Source: Gluconobacter vitians (lineage in GTDB: Bacteria > Pseudomonadota > Alphaproteobacteria > Acetobacterales > Acetobacteraceae). From it: DNA of 63,783 nt. This document shows, in pieces, positions 42,080 through 51,784 of the stretch (positions are counted from its first letter, which is position 1; each line of letters begins with the position of its first letter). The notes under the pieces were generated by a model. It had not been told where the DNA came from. It searched no databases and worked only from the letters and a program-made list of their open reading frames with translations. The stretch covers positions 1 through 63,783 of the forward strand of contig NZ_JABCQG010000016.1 of NCBI RefSeq assembly GCF_015244565.1. The letters are read 5' to 3'. A program made the translations under genes and the position numbers.

Positions 42080-45000
42080 ATGTCGAGCATGATAAAAATT
42101 AACAGCATTTCGGACGCATGGGCGTCAGTCAGGGCCCGGTTTCTGAAATCAACGGCTCGCGAGAATGCTCCGCGCAATTGCTGGAGGGATGAAACGCCCA
42201 TCCGGGCGGACCTGTTTGGACTGGATCGCATGCGTTTGCATGCTCACAGTCTTGCTGCCTCACATTCCAGGACTGCGTTTTCAGGTTACGGGAACCCGCT
42301 GATCGCGCGTCTGAACGACAATGCGCGCGTTCTGCAGAAAGCCAATATTGCCCTGTCCCATGCCTCCGAGCAGGGAGAGCAGCTGACGCCCGCCGCTGAA
42401 TGGCTGATCGACAATTATTACCTGATGGACATGCAGATCCAGACCATCAAGGTGGAACTGCCGTCCGGATATTACCGGGACCTCCCGAAACTTGTGGAAG
42501 GCGTGTTTGCTGGGTTGCCACGGGTATTCGAAATCGCCTGGGCTCTGGCGGCCCATACTGACAGCCATATCGATACCGCGACAATCCGCGGGTTTCTTGA
42601 GACATATCAGCAGACCCAGCCGCTTCTCATCCGTGAACTCTGGGCGGTGCCGATCAATATCCGCATTGTGCTGATCGAGAACCTGCGTCGCATCTCCCGG
42701 AAAATCAGCGACGATTTGCAGGCGCGTGAGAAAGCAGACGCGCTGGCCGATACGCTGACGGAAAATGGCGGCTCAGGCGGCCCGCAGACCATGCGGGTGC
42801 TCGCAGGTGTGGAAACGGCGTCGCTTACGCCTGCATTTCTCGTCCAGTTTGCACATCGCCTGCGGGGACATGATCCTCAAAAGGATCTGGCATTTCTGTG
42901 GCTCGAAGGAGTGCTTCAGGAAAGAGGGACGGATCTTGAAACAGTCGTTCATGCCGAAATGCAGGAACAGGGCGCGCTGAATGCGACGATCCGCAATATC
43001 ATCAACAGTATCAGACTGACGACAACCACTGACTGGAATGATCTGGTTGAAGAGGTCAGCCTCGTCAGCCGTATTCTGGCGGCGCATGGCGACTTTTCGG
43101 GAATGGATTTCACAACGAGGCATCTGTACTGCCGCGCTGTTGAAAAACTGGCGAAGGGATCGCGTTTTTCAGAATGCGATATTGCCAGCCTCGCCGTTGC
43201 AAAAGCCCAGGATGCGCGACTTGGAGAGAGCATCGACCCAAGGCGGACCGATCCGGGATATTATCTGATTGCTGAAGGGCGTTCCGGCCTGGAAGAAGAA
43301 CTGGCTTTTCGTGCGCCTTTGCGTGTGCAGATCGGAAAAGCCAGCCGGCGACTGGGGATTACCGGATACAGCGTTGCGGTCACGCTCCTGACGCTGCTGC
43401 TCCTGTCGGGCTTCCTGTCGCTCATGAACGGCTATCTGCCAGGGCGCGCTTTCCTGCTGCTGCTCATACTAGGGTTTATCCCGGCTTCGGATGCCGTGGT
43501 GTCCGGAATGAACCGGTTCCTGATGTGGGCCATCACGGTGTCCGAACTGCCGGCGCTTGAGCTCAAGGCGGGCATTCCCCCGGAACTGCGGACGATGGTT
43601 GTGGTCCCGACACTTCTGACCCGGCGTGAGGCCGTCGCGGAAATGGTCGATCGGCTGGAGAAGCACTATCTGGCCAGCCGGGACGGGGACATCAGCTTTG
43701 CGCTCCTGACGGACTGGACAGACTGCACAACCGAACACCGGGCAGGCGACGAGGATCTGCTGGAACAGGCGGTACAGGGGATCGCGCGGTTGAACCGGAC
43801 TTATGGTGCGCCGGGTCAGGAGGCGGATCGCTTCCTGCTTCTGCACCGCCGTCGTATCTGGGCTGAAGGTGAGGGGAAATGGATCGGCTGGGAGCGTAAA
43901 CGCGGCAAGCTGCATGAGCTGAACCGGCTTCTGCGCGGGGCGTCCGATACGAGTTTCATACCGCTTGCAGGACAGCGCATCCCGCAGAACGTACGATATA
44001 TTGTCACGCTCGATAGCGACACGCGACTGCCTTATGAAGTGGTGCGCCGTCTGGTCGGAAAACTGGCCCATCCTCTCAACAGGGCCGGATTTAATGCCGA
44101 GCTTGGGCGTGTCGTCGAGGGATACGGCATTCTTCAGCCGCGTGTGACGCCTTCGCTGCCGAAAACGCGGAGCAGCACGCTGTTCCAGCGGGTTTTTTCG
44201 AGCCCCAACGGGATCGAGCCTTATACGGCAGCCGTCTCCGACCTGTATCAGGACATGTTTTCCGAAGGCTCGTTCGCGGGTAAAGGAATCTATGACATCG
44301 ATGCCTTCGAGGCAGCCCTGGCAGGCCGCGTACCGGAAGGAACGCTTCTGAGCCATGACCTGTTCGAAGGTGTTTTCGCCCGGGCCGGGCTTGTCACCGA
44401 TGTCGAGGTCATCGAGGAATTTCCGACGGACTATCTGGTATCGGCGTCCCGGCTGCACCGCTGGACGCGGGGAGACTGGCAGCTTCTGCCGTGGATCTTT
44501 TCGTGGATGGGAAAGCTTCCAACGATCGGAATGCGCCCCAATCCCATGACCGGGATTGCGCGCTGGAAGATGCTGGACAATCTGCGGCGCAGTCTCTCGG
44601 CACCGATGGCCGTGGCGGCGCTGTTCGCCGGGTGGATGCTCGGGGGGCATGATGCGTTTGTCTGGACGTCATGCATCGTCGCAACCGTGGCCATTCCGGC
44701 CGTTCTTCCCCTCCTGATTGATGCCCTCCAGCATCGTCAGGGCGAGACGGTGGACAGCTATCTTGCCCTGCTTGGCGCAGACCTGAAACGGACCGTTCTG
44801 ACGACCGGGCTCTGCCTCGTATTCCTGGCCGATCAGGCGTGCCTGATGGGGGATGCGATTGTCCGCACGCTTGGGCGCGTATTCGTCACGCGCAGGCATC
44901 TTCTGCAATGGGTGACGGCTGCGCAGGCCGCGGAAGCACCGCGCGAGAGCATCGTGGGATATGTGCGCCAGATGGGCGGTGCCATCCTTCTCGGGATCAT

Positions 45001-48000
45001 CGCGTTCGGATTGATGCCGCTTATGGCACCGCAGGTGTGGCTCATCATGCTGCCCTTTGCCTGCGTCTGGGTTCTGTCGCCACTCATGGCATGGAAAGCG
45101 AGCCAGTACAGCGTATCCGCCCGCAGGCTTGAGGCGACTGCTGAAGAAACCACGTTCCTGCGCATGCAGGCCCGACGGACATGGCGGTATTTCGAGACTT
45201 TCGTCACCGCATCCGATCATTTTCTGCCGCCCGATAATTTTCAGGAAGAGCCGAAAGGTCTGCTGGCCCGCAGGACGTCCCCAACGAATATGGGGCTCTA
45301 TCTCCTTTCCGTTGTTGCAGCGCATGATTTCGGCTGGATTGGTATGTCAGAGGCCGTGGACCGGGTCCGGGAAACGCTCGGCACGATGGCGCGGCTTCCA
45401 CGCTTTAAGGGGCATTTCTACAACTGGTACAGCACGGAAAATCTTTCCGTCATGATGCCGGTTTATGTCTCGACCGTGGATAGTGGCAATCTGGCCGGGC
45501 ATCTCATCACGCTGGGCAGGACGCTTGCGGAATGGGAGCGCAGGGGCCGGTCCCATGACGGCTGGAGGCAGGGTGTTCAGGATGCCCTGAATCTGGCGCA
45601 GCACGAACTGACCTCCGGCAGCGATGTGTTCCGCGCGGAGGACATCACACAGGACGTCCGCGCACTTCTTCATGAAATGGCGGAAAACAGCGCGGGACAG
45701 GCCTTTGTCGAACAGAGGCTGGGCGTTCTCGTCACGCATGTCGAGGCAACACTCCGGCATCTGAACGGGATGGCGGAACGCCGGACGTCCGAGAAGGACA
45801 TGGCTTGCGTAACGGGCGCCGAGAACATCCTGTTCTGGCTCCATGCAGCCCAGCAGGCCATACGCAGCGATCAGAGGGATGACGGGGCCGGAATACGGAC
45901 CGCCAGACTGTTGCAGGACCTGGCTACGCAGGCACGGAATATGGCGCTGGAAATGGAGTTCGGCTTCCTGCGCAACCGCGAACGCGGTCTGCTGTCGATC
46001 GGGTTTGTCGTCAATGATGGGACGTTGGACGAGAACTGCTACGATCTGCTGGCCTCGGAAGCCCGGCTTGCCGTGTTTTTCGCGGTAGCGAAAGGCGACA
46101 TTCCGGCCCGGGACTGGTTCAGGCTGGGGCGGCCCGTAGCGGCCGTGGCGCGCGGAGAGGCTCTGGTGTCCTGGTCGGGCTCCATGTTCGAATATCTCAT
46201 GCCATCGCTGATCATGGCAGCGCCGTTTGACAGCCTTCTTGAAGGAACCAGCCGACAGATTGTCAGACGCCAGATCGAGTATGGACAGGCGCGTGAAACG
46301 CCCTGGGGCATTTCGGAATCCGCCTATAACGCCCGCGATCTGGAGTATAATTACCAGTATTCGAATTTCGGCGTGCCGGGCCTTGGGATGAAGCGCGGGC
46401 TCGCCCAGAACCTCGTGATTGCACCCTATGCGACGGCTCTGGCCGCAATGGTGGATGCCCGTAAGGCGGTGACGAACTTCTTCCGTCTGGAAGGGCTCGG
46501 GGCTCAGGGGACTTTCGGGTTTTACGAAGCGCTCGATTACACCAAGGAACGTCTCCAGCCCGGAGAGAAGGTCGCGATCGTCCAGTCTTACATGGCGCAT
46601 CATCAGGGGATGTCCATTCTGGCATTCGCCGACAGCGTGCTTGAAGGGATCATGCGCAGGCGCTTTCATGGGGAACCCATGATCGGTGCAGCTGAACTCC
46701 TGCTGCAGGAGCGGGCCCCGACCGGGGGCGCGATTACGAGACCCATGAAGGAGGAAAAACTGCTCCCGCCGCCCGTCTCCACGGGGCAGGCGCCGGGAGG
46801 GCGGCACATCACGCTGGATGTCCGTACCGCGCCTGTTACGCATCTGCTGTCCAATGGCCGGTACAGTGTCATGCTGACAGCGGCAGGCTCCGGTTACAGT
46901 CACTGGGACGGGCAGGCGGTCACGCGGTGGCGTGGGGATGGAACGCTGGATAACCGGGGCTCTTATATCTACCTCAAGGACATCGGTCGCGGGCGCGTCT
47001 GGTCGGCGGGGTTCCAGCCCTGCGGTGTTGCCGCGGATCACGCCAGCGTCGAGTTCCGGGAGGACCGCGCCACGTATCTGCGACAGGATGGCGAACTGAC
47101 GACAGCAATGGATGTGCTGGTCTCGGCAGAAGATGACGCCGAACTGCGCCGCGTTGCCGTCAGCAATACGGGACTGGCGCCGGTCGAAATCGAGGTGACG
47201 TCCTATGTCGAGCTGGCCCTGTGTCCGCCAGACGCTGATCTGGCGCATCCCGCGTTTGCGAAGATGTTCGTCCAGACGGAGTATCTTCCCTCACGTCGCG
47301 CCATCATCGCGACGCGGCGTCGCCGCAGTCCTGGCGAACAGGAAATCTGGGCCGCCTGCCTGATCGTCGGAGGTGGCGCACTGTCAATCGAGACGGACCG
47401 GGCACGGTTTGTCGGGCGGGGGCATGATCTTCGGACACCCTGCGCCTTGCAGGGACGGACGGAGCTCTCTGGCAGCACGGGAACCGTGCTGGATCCCATC
47501 TTTGCGGCACGGTGCAGGTTGAGTATTCCGTCGCGCGCAACACGCAAGCTGTCATTCTGGACTATTGTCTCCTCCACACGGGCCGGGCTGATGGAGAGCA
47601 TCGAGCGGCATCAGGATCCGGCGGATCTTGACCGCGCACTGACCTTGGCTTGGACACATGCGCAGGTTCAGTTGCGGCATCTCGATATCCGGCCGACACA
47701 GGCGGATCTGTTCCAGCAGCTGGCAGGGTCGCTGCTTTATGCAGGGCCAATGATGCGGGCGTCTCCCGAACGTATCAGACGCGGTGCGGGGCGGCAGACC
47801 GATCTGTGGGGGCAGGGCATCTCCGGCGACCTGCCGATCCTGCTGCTCGTCGTGAGCGAAAGCGAGGATTTCGAACTCGCCCGCATGGTACTCAGGGCAC
47901 ATGAATATTTCCGCATCAAGGCTCTGGCCGTTGACGTGGTCATCCTGAACGAGCATCAGACGTCTTATGCTCAGGAACTCCAGCAGGCGCTTGAAACCCT

Positions 48001-50653
48001 TGTAAGATCGTCGCCGATGGGTGGCGGAGCAGGCGCGATACGCTTGCTCCGGGGCAGTCTGATGTCAGTTGCCGTGAAGGAACTTCTGTTTTCTGCAGCG
48101 CGCGTGGTGCTTTCGGGCAAGGGCGGCAGCCTGCAGTATCAGCTCACACAGGCCGAGGCAGCCCGTTACGGAACTGCGGAGACTGGACGGGTGTCGGTTG
48201 GCAGGGCCTACAGGGCTTCTGGTGAGGCACCCCCTCTGCCTGAACTTGAGCTTGCGAATGGCTATGGCGGATTTACGGCCGGGGGCATGGAGTATGCTGT
48301 GATCCTGCGGGGACGGCGCACGACGCCAGCTCCGTGGATCAATGTGGTTTCAAACCCGCATTTCGGATTTCAGGTCTCCGCAGAGGGCAGCGGTTATACC
48401 TGGTCGGGAAACAGCCGCGAGAACCAGCTGACACCCTGGAGCAACGATCCGGTCAGCAACCCGACCGGAGAGGCGTTTTACCTGTGCGATGAGGAAAACC
48501 GGGTTTTCTGGTCACCGCTTGCCTCTGTCTGCCATGACGAGGCTGCGGTTTATGTCGCATATCACGGGCGGGGATACAGCCGGTTCGAACGGGTCGCAGG
48601 CGGGATCGCCAGTACGCTGGTGCATTATGTCCCGCAGGAAGAACCGGTCAGGATTTCGCGGCTCCGTCTGGTGAACCGGTCCTCTCATACCCGCACGCTC
48701 CGTGTGACGGCTTATGTGGAATGGGTGCTGGGACGCGCCCGCATGTCAGCCGCGCCGTTTGTCTCGTCAGAGCGCGATGCACAGACCGGGGCTGTTCTGG
48801 CGCGGAATGTCTGGGGAGACACGTTTGGCGACTGCGTGGCTTTTGCGGATTTTCAGGGCCGGCAGACATCCTGCATGGATGACCGGGCGGCCTTCATAGG
48901 CCGCAATGGCAGTCTGTCTGCGCCTCTGGCGATCGCCCAAGGGGGGGATCTGGCAGGAATCGTGGGTGCAGGTGTCGATCCATGCGCGGCCCTGCAGACC
49001 GTCATCACTCTGCCGCCGGGCGAGGATACCGAACTCGTCTTCCTGCTGGGGCAGGGGCAGAATGCCGAACATGCCCGGGAACTGGTGACGAAATACCGGA
49101 CCGCTGATCTGGATGCCGTGCTGGACGAGGTGAAGCAGGGCTGGCAGTCGGTTACAGACGCCATTCAGGTTCGCACGCCTGACCGGGCGATGGACATCAT
49201 GCTCAATGGATGGCTGCTGTACCAGTCCCTTTCGAGCCGAATCTGGTCGCGGGCCGGCTTCTATCAGGCGAGTGGAGCCTACGGGTTCCGGGACCAGCTT
49301 CAGGACGGAATGTCGCTTGTGACGTCCGCACCTGCGCTGGTCCGGGAGCATCTGCTGCGTGCGGCATCCCGGCAGTTTCTGGAAGGGGACGTGCAGCACT
49401 GGTGGCTGCCGCAGAAGGGCAATGGTGTGCGGACGCGGATTTCCGACGACTGTTCCTGGCTGGCCTTCACGGTTGCACATTACGTGCGTGTCAGCGGTGA
49501 CAGATCCGTTCTGGATGAAGCCGTGTCATTTCTGGAGGCTCCCGTGCTTGCTCCGGATGAGCATGAACGGTTCCTCCAGCCGGAAACGGCGGAACGGACG
49601 GCATCGCTGTACGAGCACTGTGCCCTGGCGCTGGATCACAGCCTGAAATGGGGCGCTCATGGTCTGCCGCTCATGGGAACCGGAGACTGGAATGACGGGA
49701 TGAACCGTGTTGGCGAAGCAGGGCGGGGAGAGAGCATCTGGCTCGGCTGGTTCCTGTCATCGGCGCTGAAGGCATTCCTGCCACTGGCAGAGGCGCGGGA
49801 TGATCAGGCTCATGTGGCGCTGTGGGAAAAGGCGCTGACGGATTTGAAAGTCGCGCTCGAAAACGCCTGGGACGGGGACTGGTACCGTCGTGCCTATTTC
49901 GATGACGGCAGCCCGCTGGGAAGCCGTCTGAACCGGGAAGGGCGGATTGACGCGATCGCGCAGTCCTGGGCGGTGATCTCCGGAACGGGCGATCCGGACA
50001 GGGCGCAGCGGGGCATGCAGGCTGTCCGGGAACAACTGGTCCGGCTGGATGATGAAATCATCATGGTGCTGACGCCGCCATTTGATACATCAGAGCCTGA
50101 CCCCGGCTATATCCGCGGCTATCCGCCCGGCGTGCGTGAGAATGGCGGGCAATACACTCATGCGGCGCTCTGGACGGTCATGGCGACAGCGCTCCTTGGT
50201 GACGGGGCAGCCGCTCACGCCATGTTTGCGACGATCAATCCGGTACATCACGCCCGTGATGGCGCTGCCGCCGAAAAGTACAGGCTGGAGCCATATGTGG
50301 TTGCCGCAGATGTTTATTCCGCCCCACCGCATGTCGGGCGCGGTGGATGGTCCTGGTACACCGGATCAGCTGGCTGGATGCAGCGTGTGGGCATGGAGAT
50401 CCTGCTGGGCGTGCGGATCGAAGATGGCAGGCTGTTCGTGTCACCCTGCATTCCACCGGAATGGCCAGGTTTTGAGGTGACGCTGCGCTGGAAGACGGCC
50501 ACCTACAGGATCGAGGTCACCAATCCCGATCATGTCAGCCGCGGCGCAGTGGAAATTGTCGAGAACGGGAACGCACTTGCAGACGGCGCGCCGATCATTC
50601 TGCAGGATGACGGAGGCCAGCATGTTATCGGGGTCATTATGCGAGGTCCATGA
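42080..50653 (+). CDS. ndvB: Cyclic beta-1,2-glucan synthase (NdvB/Cgs)
   Basis: A giant inner-membrane enzyme of 2857 residues, close to Brucella Cgs. Membrane helices lie near 430-480, 840-890 and 960-1010. The GT84 domain (about 500-800) has VTLDSDTRLP and HRWTRGDWQLLPW and builds the linear beta-1,2-glucan from UDP-glucose. A glycoamylase-like block (ESAYNARDLEYNYQYSNFG) lies near 1415. Two GH94 beta-sandwich repeats (near 1590 and 2070) and the GH94 catalytic barrel with GTGDWNDGMNRVG (near 2535) control chain length. ATG 42080 has GAGGG upstream; GTG 42065 is in frame. No NdvA/Cgt-type exporter gene is adjacent. The periplasmic product serves osmoadaptation and host contact in relatives. 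Confidence 0.95.
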   Translation: MSSMIKINSISDAWASVRARFLKSTARENAPRNCWRDETPIRADLFGLDRMRLHAHSLAASHSRTAFSGYGNPLIARLNDNARVLQKANIALSHASEQGEQLTPAAEWLIDNYYLMDMQIQTIKVELPSGYYRDLPKLVEGVFAGLPRVFEIAWALAAHTDSHIDTATIRGFLETYQQTQPLLIRELWAVPINIRIVLIENLRRISRKISDDLQAREKADALADTLTENGGSGGPQTMRVLAGVETASLTPAFLVQFAHRLRGHDPQKDLAFLWLEGVLQERGTDLETVVHAEMQEQGALNATIRNIINSIRLTTTTDWNDLVEEVSLVSRILAAHGDFSGMDFTTRHLYCRAVEKLAKGSRFSECDIASLAVAKAQDARLGESIDPRRTDPGYYLIAEGRSGLEEELAFRAPLRVQIGKASRRLGITGYSVAVTLLTLLLLSGFLSLMNGYLPGRAFLLLLILGFIPASDAVVSGMNRFLMWAITVSELPALELKAGIPPELRTMVVVPTLLTRREAVAEMVDRLEKHYLASRDGDISFALLTDWTDCTTEHRAGDEDLLEQAVQGIARLNRTYGAPGQEADRFLLLHRRRIWAEGEGKWIGWERKRGKLHELNRLLRGASDTSFIPLAGQRIPQNVRYIVTLDSDTRLPYEVVRRLVGKLAHPLNRAGFNAELGRVVEGYGILQPRVTPSLPKTRSSTLFQRVFSSPNGIEPYTAAVSDLYQDMFSEGSFAGKGIYDIDAFEAALAGRVPEGTLLSHDLFEGVFARAGLVTDVEVIEEFPTDYLVSASRLHRWTRGDWQLLPWIFSWMGKLPTIGMRPNPMTGIARWKMLDNLRRSLSAPMAVAALFAGWMLGGHDAFVWTSCIVATVAIPAVLPLLIDALQHRQGETVDSYLALLGADLKRTVLTTGLCLVFLADQACLMGDAIVRTLGRVFVTRRHLLQWVTAAQAAEAPRESIVGYVRQMGGAILLGIIAFGLMPLMAPQVWLIMLPFACVWVLSPLMAWKASQYSVSARRLEATAEETTFLRMQARRTWRYFETFVTASDHFLPPDNFQEEPKGLLARRTSPTNMGLYLLSVVAAHDFGWIGMSEAVDRVRETLGTMARLPRFKGHFYNWYSTENLSVMMPVYVSTVDSGNLAGHLITLGRTLAEWERRGRSHDGWRQGVQDALNLAQHELTSGSDVFRAEDITQDVRALLHEMAENSAGQAFVEQRLGVLVTHVEATLRHLNGMAERRTSEKDMACVTGAENILFWLHAAQQAIRSDQRDDGAGIRTARLLQDLATQARNMALEMEFGFLRNRERGLLSIGFVVNDGTLDENCYDLLASEARLAVFFAVAKGDIPARDWFRLGRPVAAVARGEALVSWSGSMFEYLMPSLIMAAPFDSLLEGTSRQIVRRQIEYGQARETPWGISESAYNARDLEYNYQYSNFGVPGLGMKRGLAQNLVIAPYATALAAMVDARKAVTNFFRLEGLGAQGTFGFYEALDYTKERLQPGEKVAIVQSYMAHHQGMSILAFADSVLEGIMRRRFHGEPMIGAAELLLQERAPTGGAITRPMKEEKLLPPPVSTGQAPGGRHITLDVRTAPVTHLLSNGRYSVMLTAAGSGYSHWDGQAVTRWRGDGTLDNRGSYIYLKDIGRGRVWSAGFQPCGVAADHASVEFREDRATYLRQDGELTTAMDVLVSAEDDAELRRVAVSNTGLAPVEIEVTSYVELALCPPDADLAHPAFAKMFVQTEYLPSRRAIIATRRRRSPGEQEIWAACLIVGGGALSIETDRARFVGRGHDLRTPCALQGRTELSGSTGTVLDPIFAARCRLSIPSRATRKLSFWTIVSSTRAGLMESIERHQDPADLDRALTLAWTHAQVQLRHLDIRPTQADLFQQLAGSLLYAGPMMRASPERIRRGAGRQTDLWGQGISGDLPILLLVVSESEDFELARMVLRAHEYFRIKALAVDVVILNEHQTSYAQELQQALETLVRSSPMGGGAGAIRLLRGSLMSVAVKELLFSAARVVLSGKGGSLQYQLTQAEAARYGTAETGRVSVGRAYRASGEAPPLPELELANGYGGFTAGGMEYAVILRGRRTTPAPWINVVSNPHFGFQVSAEGSGYTWSGNSRENQLTPWSNDPVSNPTGEAFYLCDEENRVFWSPLASVCHDEAAVYVAYHGRGYSRFERVAGGIASTLVHYVPQEEPVRISRLRLVNRSSHTRTLRVTAYVEWVLGRARMSAAPFVSSERDAQTGAVLARNVWGDTFGDCVAFADFQGRQTSCMDDRAAFIGRNGSLSAPLAIAQGGDLAGIVGAGVDPCAALQTVITLPPGEDTELVFLLGQGQNAEHARELVTKYRTADLDAVLDEVKQGWQSVTDAIQVRTPDRAMDIMLNGWLLYQSLSSRIWSRAGFYQASGAYGFRDQLQDGMSLVTSAPALVREHLLRAASRQFLEGDVQHWWLPQKGNGVRTRISDDCSWLAFTVAHYVRVSGDRSVLDEAVSFLEAPVLAPDEHERFLQPETAERTASLYEHCALALDHSLKWGAHGLPLMGTGDWNDGMNRVGEAGRGESIWLGWFLSSALKAFLPLAEARDDQAHVALWEKALTDLKVALENAWDGDWYRRAYFDDGSPLGSRLNREGRIDAIAQSWAVISGTGDPDRAQRGMQAVREQLVRLDDEIIMVLTPPFDTSEPDPGYIRGYPPGVRENGGQYTHAALWTVMATALLGDGAAAHAMFATINPVHHARDGAAAEKYRLEPYVVAADVYSAPPHVGRGGWSWYTGSAGWMQRVGMEILLGVRIEDGRLFVSPCIPPEWPGFEVTLRWKTATYRIEVTNPDHVSRGAVEIVENGNALADGAPIILQDDGGQHVIGVIMRGP

Positions 50654-50753
50654 AAACGGATTGTAAAATCAACTGGTTGTATGAAGGGGGATGATCCATT
50701 AACACCGGGCCAGCCCGGGACGGATGGTATGAGACCGGGCGTGTGAGACGCTG

Positions 50754-51620
50754 TTGAAATATTTTCTGTATCTTCCGGTTCTGTCTTTTCTTCTCGTATT
50801 GCCGGCGCAGGCCGATACGTGCCCGGCAATCTTTGCCGAAGGAACGCCACCTGCGGTATTGCGGGAGACAGCCCGGATCGGCACGGTTCAACTCTGTAAT
50901 TCCGGTTATGCCGTTCTTGCTTCGGAAGCCAGTAAAGGCCCTCTCTGGTCAGCCGAGGATCTGACGGAAGAAAATCTGGAAATTGCGGACCGGACACGCC
51001 GTCAGGGCAGTTTTTTCGTCGATACACGGCTGCCTTTCAGCATGCGCGCCTCGCTCGAGGATTACCGGTCTTCCGGATATGATCGTGGTCACATGACCCC
51101 GAGCGGGGATGAGGCGGGCCTTCATGCGCAGCAGCAATCCTTCCTGCTTTCCAACATCGTCCCGCAAACAGCGGAATTGAACCGCGGGCCTTGGGAAGGG
51201 GTCGAAAGTGCCGTGCGGGGATGGGCCCGGCAGGAAGGGGAGATCTTTGTCGTAACCGGTCCCGGCTATGATCCGGAGCACGTCCGGACCATTGGAAAGG
51301 GCCGTATTCCGGTTCCGGCCGTGACCTGGAAGGCGATCTACGATCCGGCAGCCAACGGGACAGGTGCATATGTCTGTCTGAACACGCGCCACCCAACCTG
51401 CAAGATCACGAGCGTGGCGCTGCTGACCCAGCTTGTAAATATCGATCCGTTTCCCGCGCTTCCGGCTGCGTTGAAAGATCATGTCAGCGCAATGCCCCCG
51501 ATCCGCGAGACACCGGAAGCGCTTTCAAGACAGCCACAGGCCAAGGAACTTCTGCGGGAATGGGGCTCGAAGGCCGCGCAGAAAGCCCTCAAGGCTCTTG
51601 TCAAAGCGCTTATCCAGTAA
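50754..51620 (+). CDS. Exported DNA/RNA non-specific endonuclease
   Basis: A 288-residue nuclease of the beta-beta-alpha-Me (NucA/EndoG) family. It has a TTG start and a signal peptide (MKYFLYLPVLSFLLVLPAQA). The catalytic motif DRGHMTPSGD holds the general base His, and the metal Asn is in LSNIVPQTAELNRGPWEG. The C-terminal half has an ITSVALL strand and a helical tail. It degrades extracellular or periplasmic nucleic acid, perhaps for phosphate; a phosphate transporter gene follows. It probably has its own transcript, with 100 bases after the glucan synthase gene. Confidence 0.92.
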   Translation: MKYFLYLPVLSFLLVLPAQADTCPAIFAEGTPPAVLRETARIGTVQLCNSGYAVLASEASKGPLWSAEDLTEENLEIADRTRRQGSFFVDTRLPFSMRASLEDYRSSGYDRGHMTPSGDEAGLHAQQQSFLLSNIVPQTAELNRGPWEGVESAVRGWARQEGEIFVVTGPGYDPEHVRTIGKGRIPVPAVTWKAIYDPAANGTGAYVCLNTRHPTCKITSVALLTQLVNIDPFPALPAALKDHVSAMPPIRETPEALSRQPQAKELLREWGSKAAQKALKALVKALIQ

Positions 51621-51695
51621 GTGACGTCGTGTAGCGGCCTGAAGGCGTCAAAAATGGTGTCAGCTCTTATACTTTATATGTCCCCGGCTCCTACT

Positions 51696-51713
51696 GTGAA
51701 CGTTTTATGAAAA
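51696..51713 (-). promoter_or_regulatory. Pho-box-like sequence upstream of pit
   Basis: Read on the minus strand, TTTTCATAAAACGTTCAC matches 14 of 18 positions of the Pho box CTGTCATAAAACTGTCAC, including the A-rich spacer. It lies 71 bases upstream of pit, in reverse orientation. The match is by eye. Confidence 0.35.
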
Positions 51714-51784
51714 GCAGGAATGTCACAATCAAAAAGGATTAAGATGGATTAAGGCAAGGTTCAAAATAACGGAAACCGGACCTT

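Noticed and set aside
45347-47248. A 633-codon minus-strand open frame inside the cyclic glucan synthase gene
   Set aside because: It is a shadow of the GH94/GT84 coding sequence with no supporting features.
50705-50718. CCGGGC-CA-GCCCGG hairpin before the nuclease gene
   Set aside because: It is short, GC-rich and lacks a T tract, so chance or a weak pause site is as likely as a terminator.
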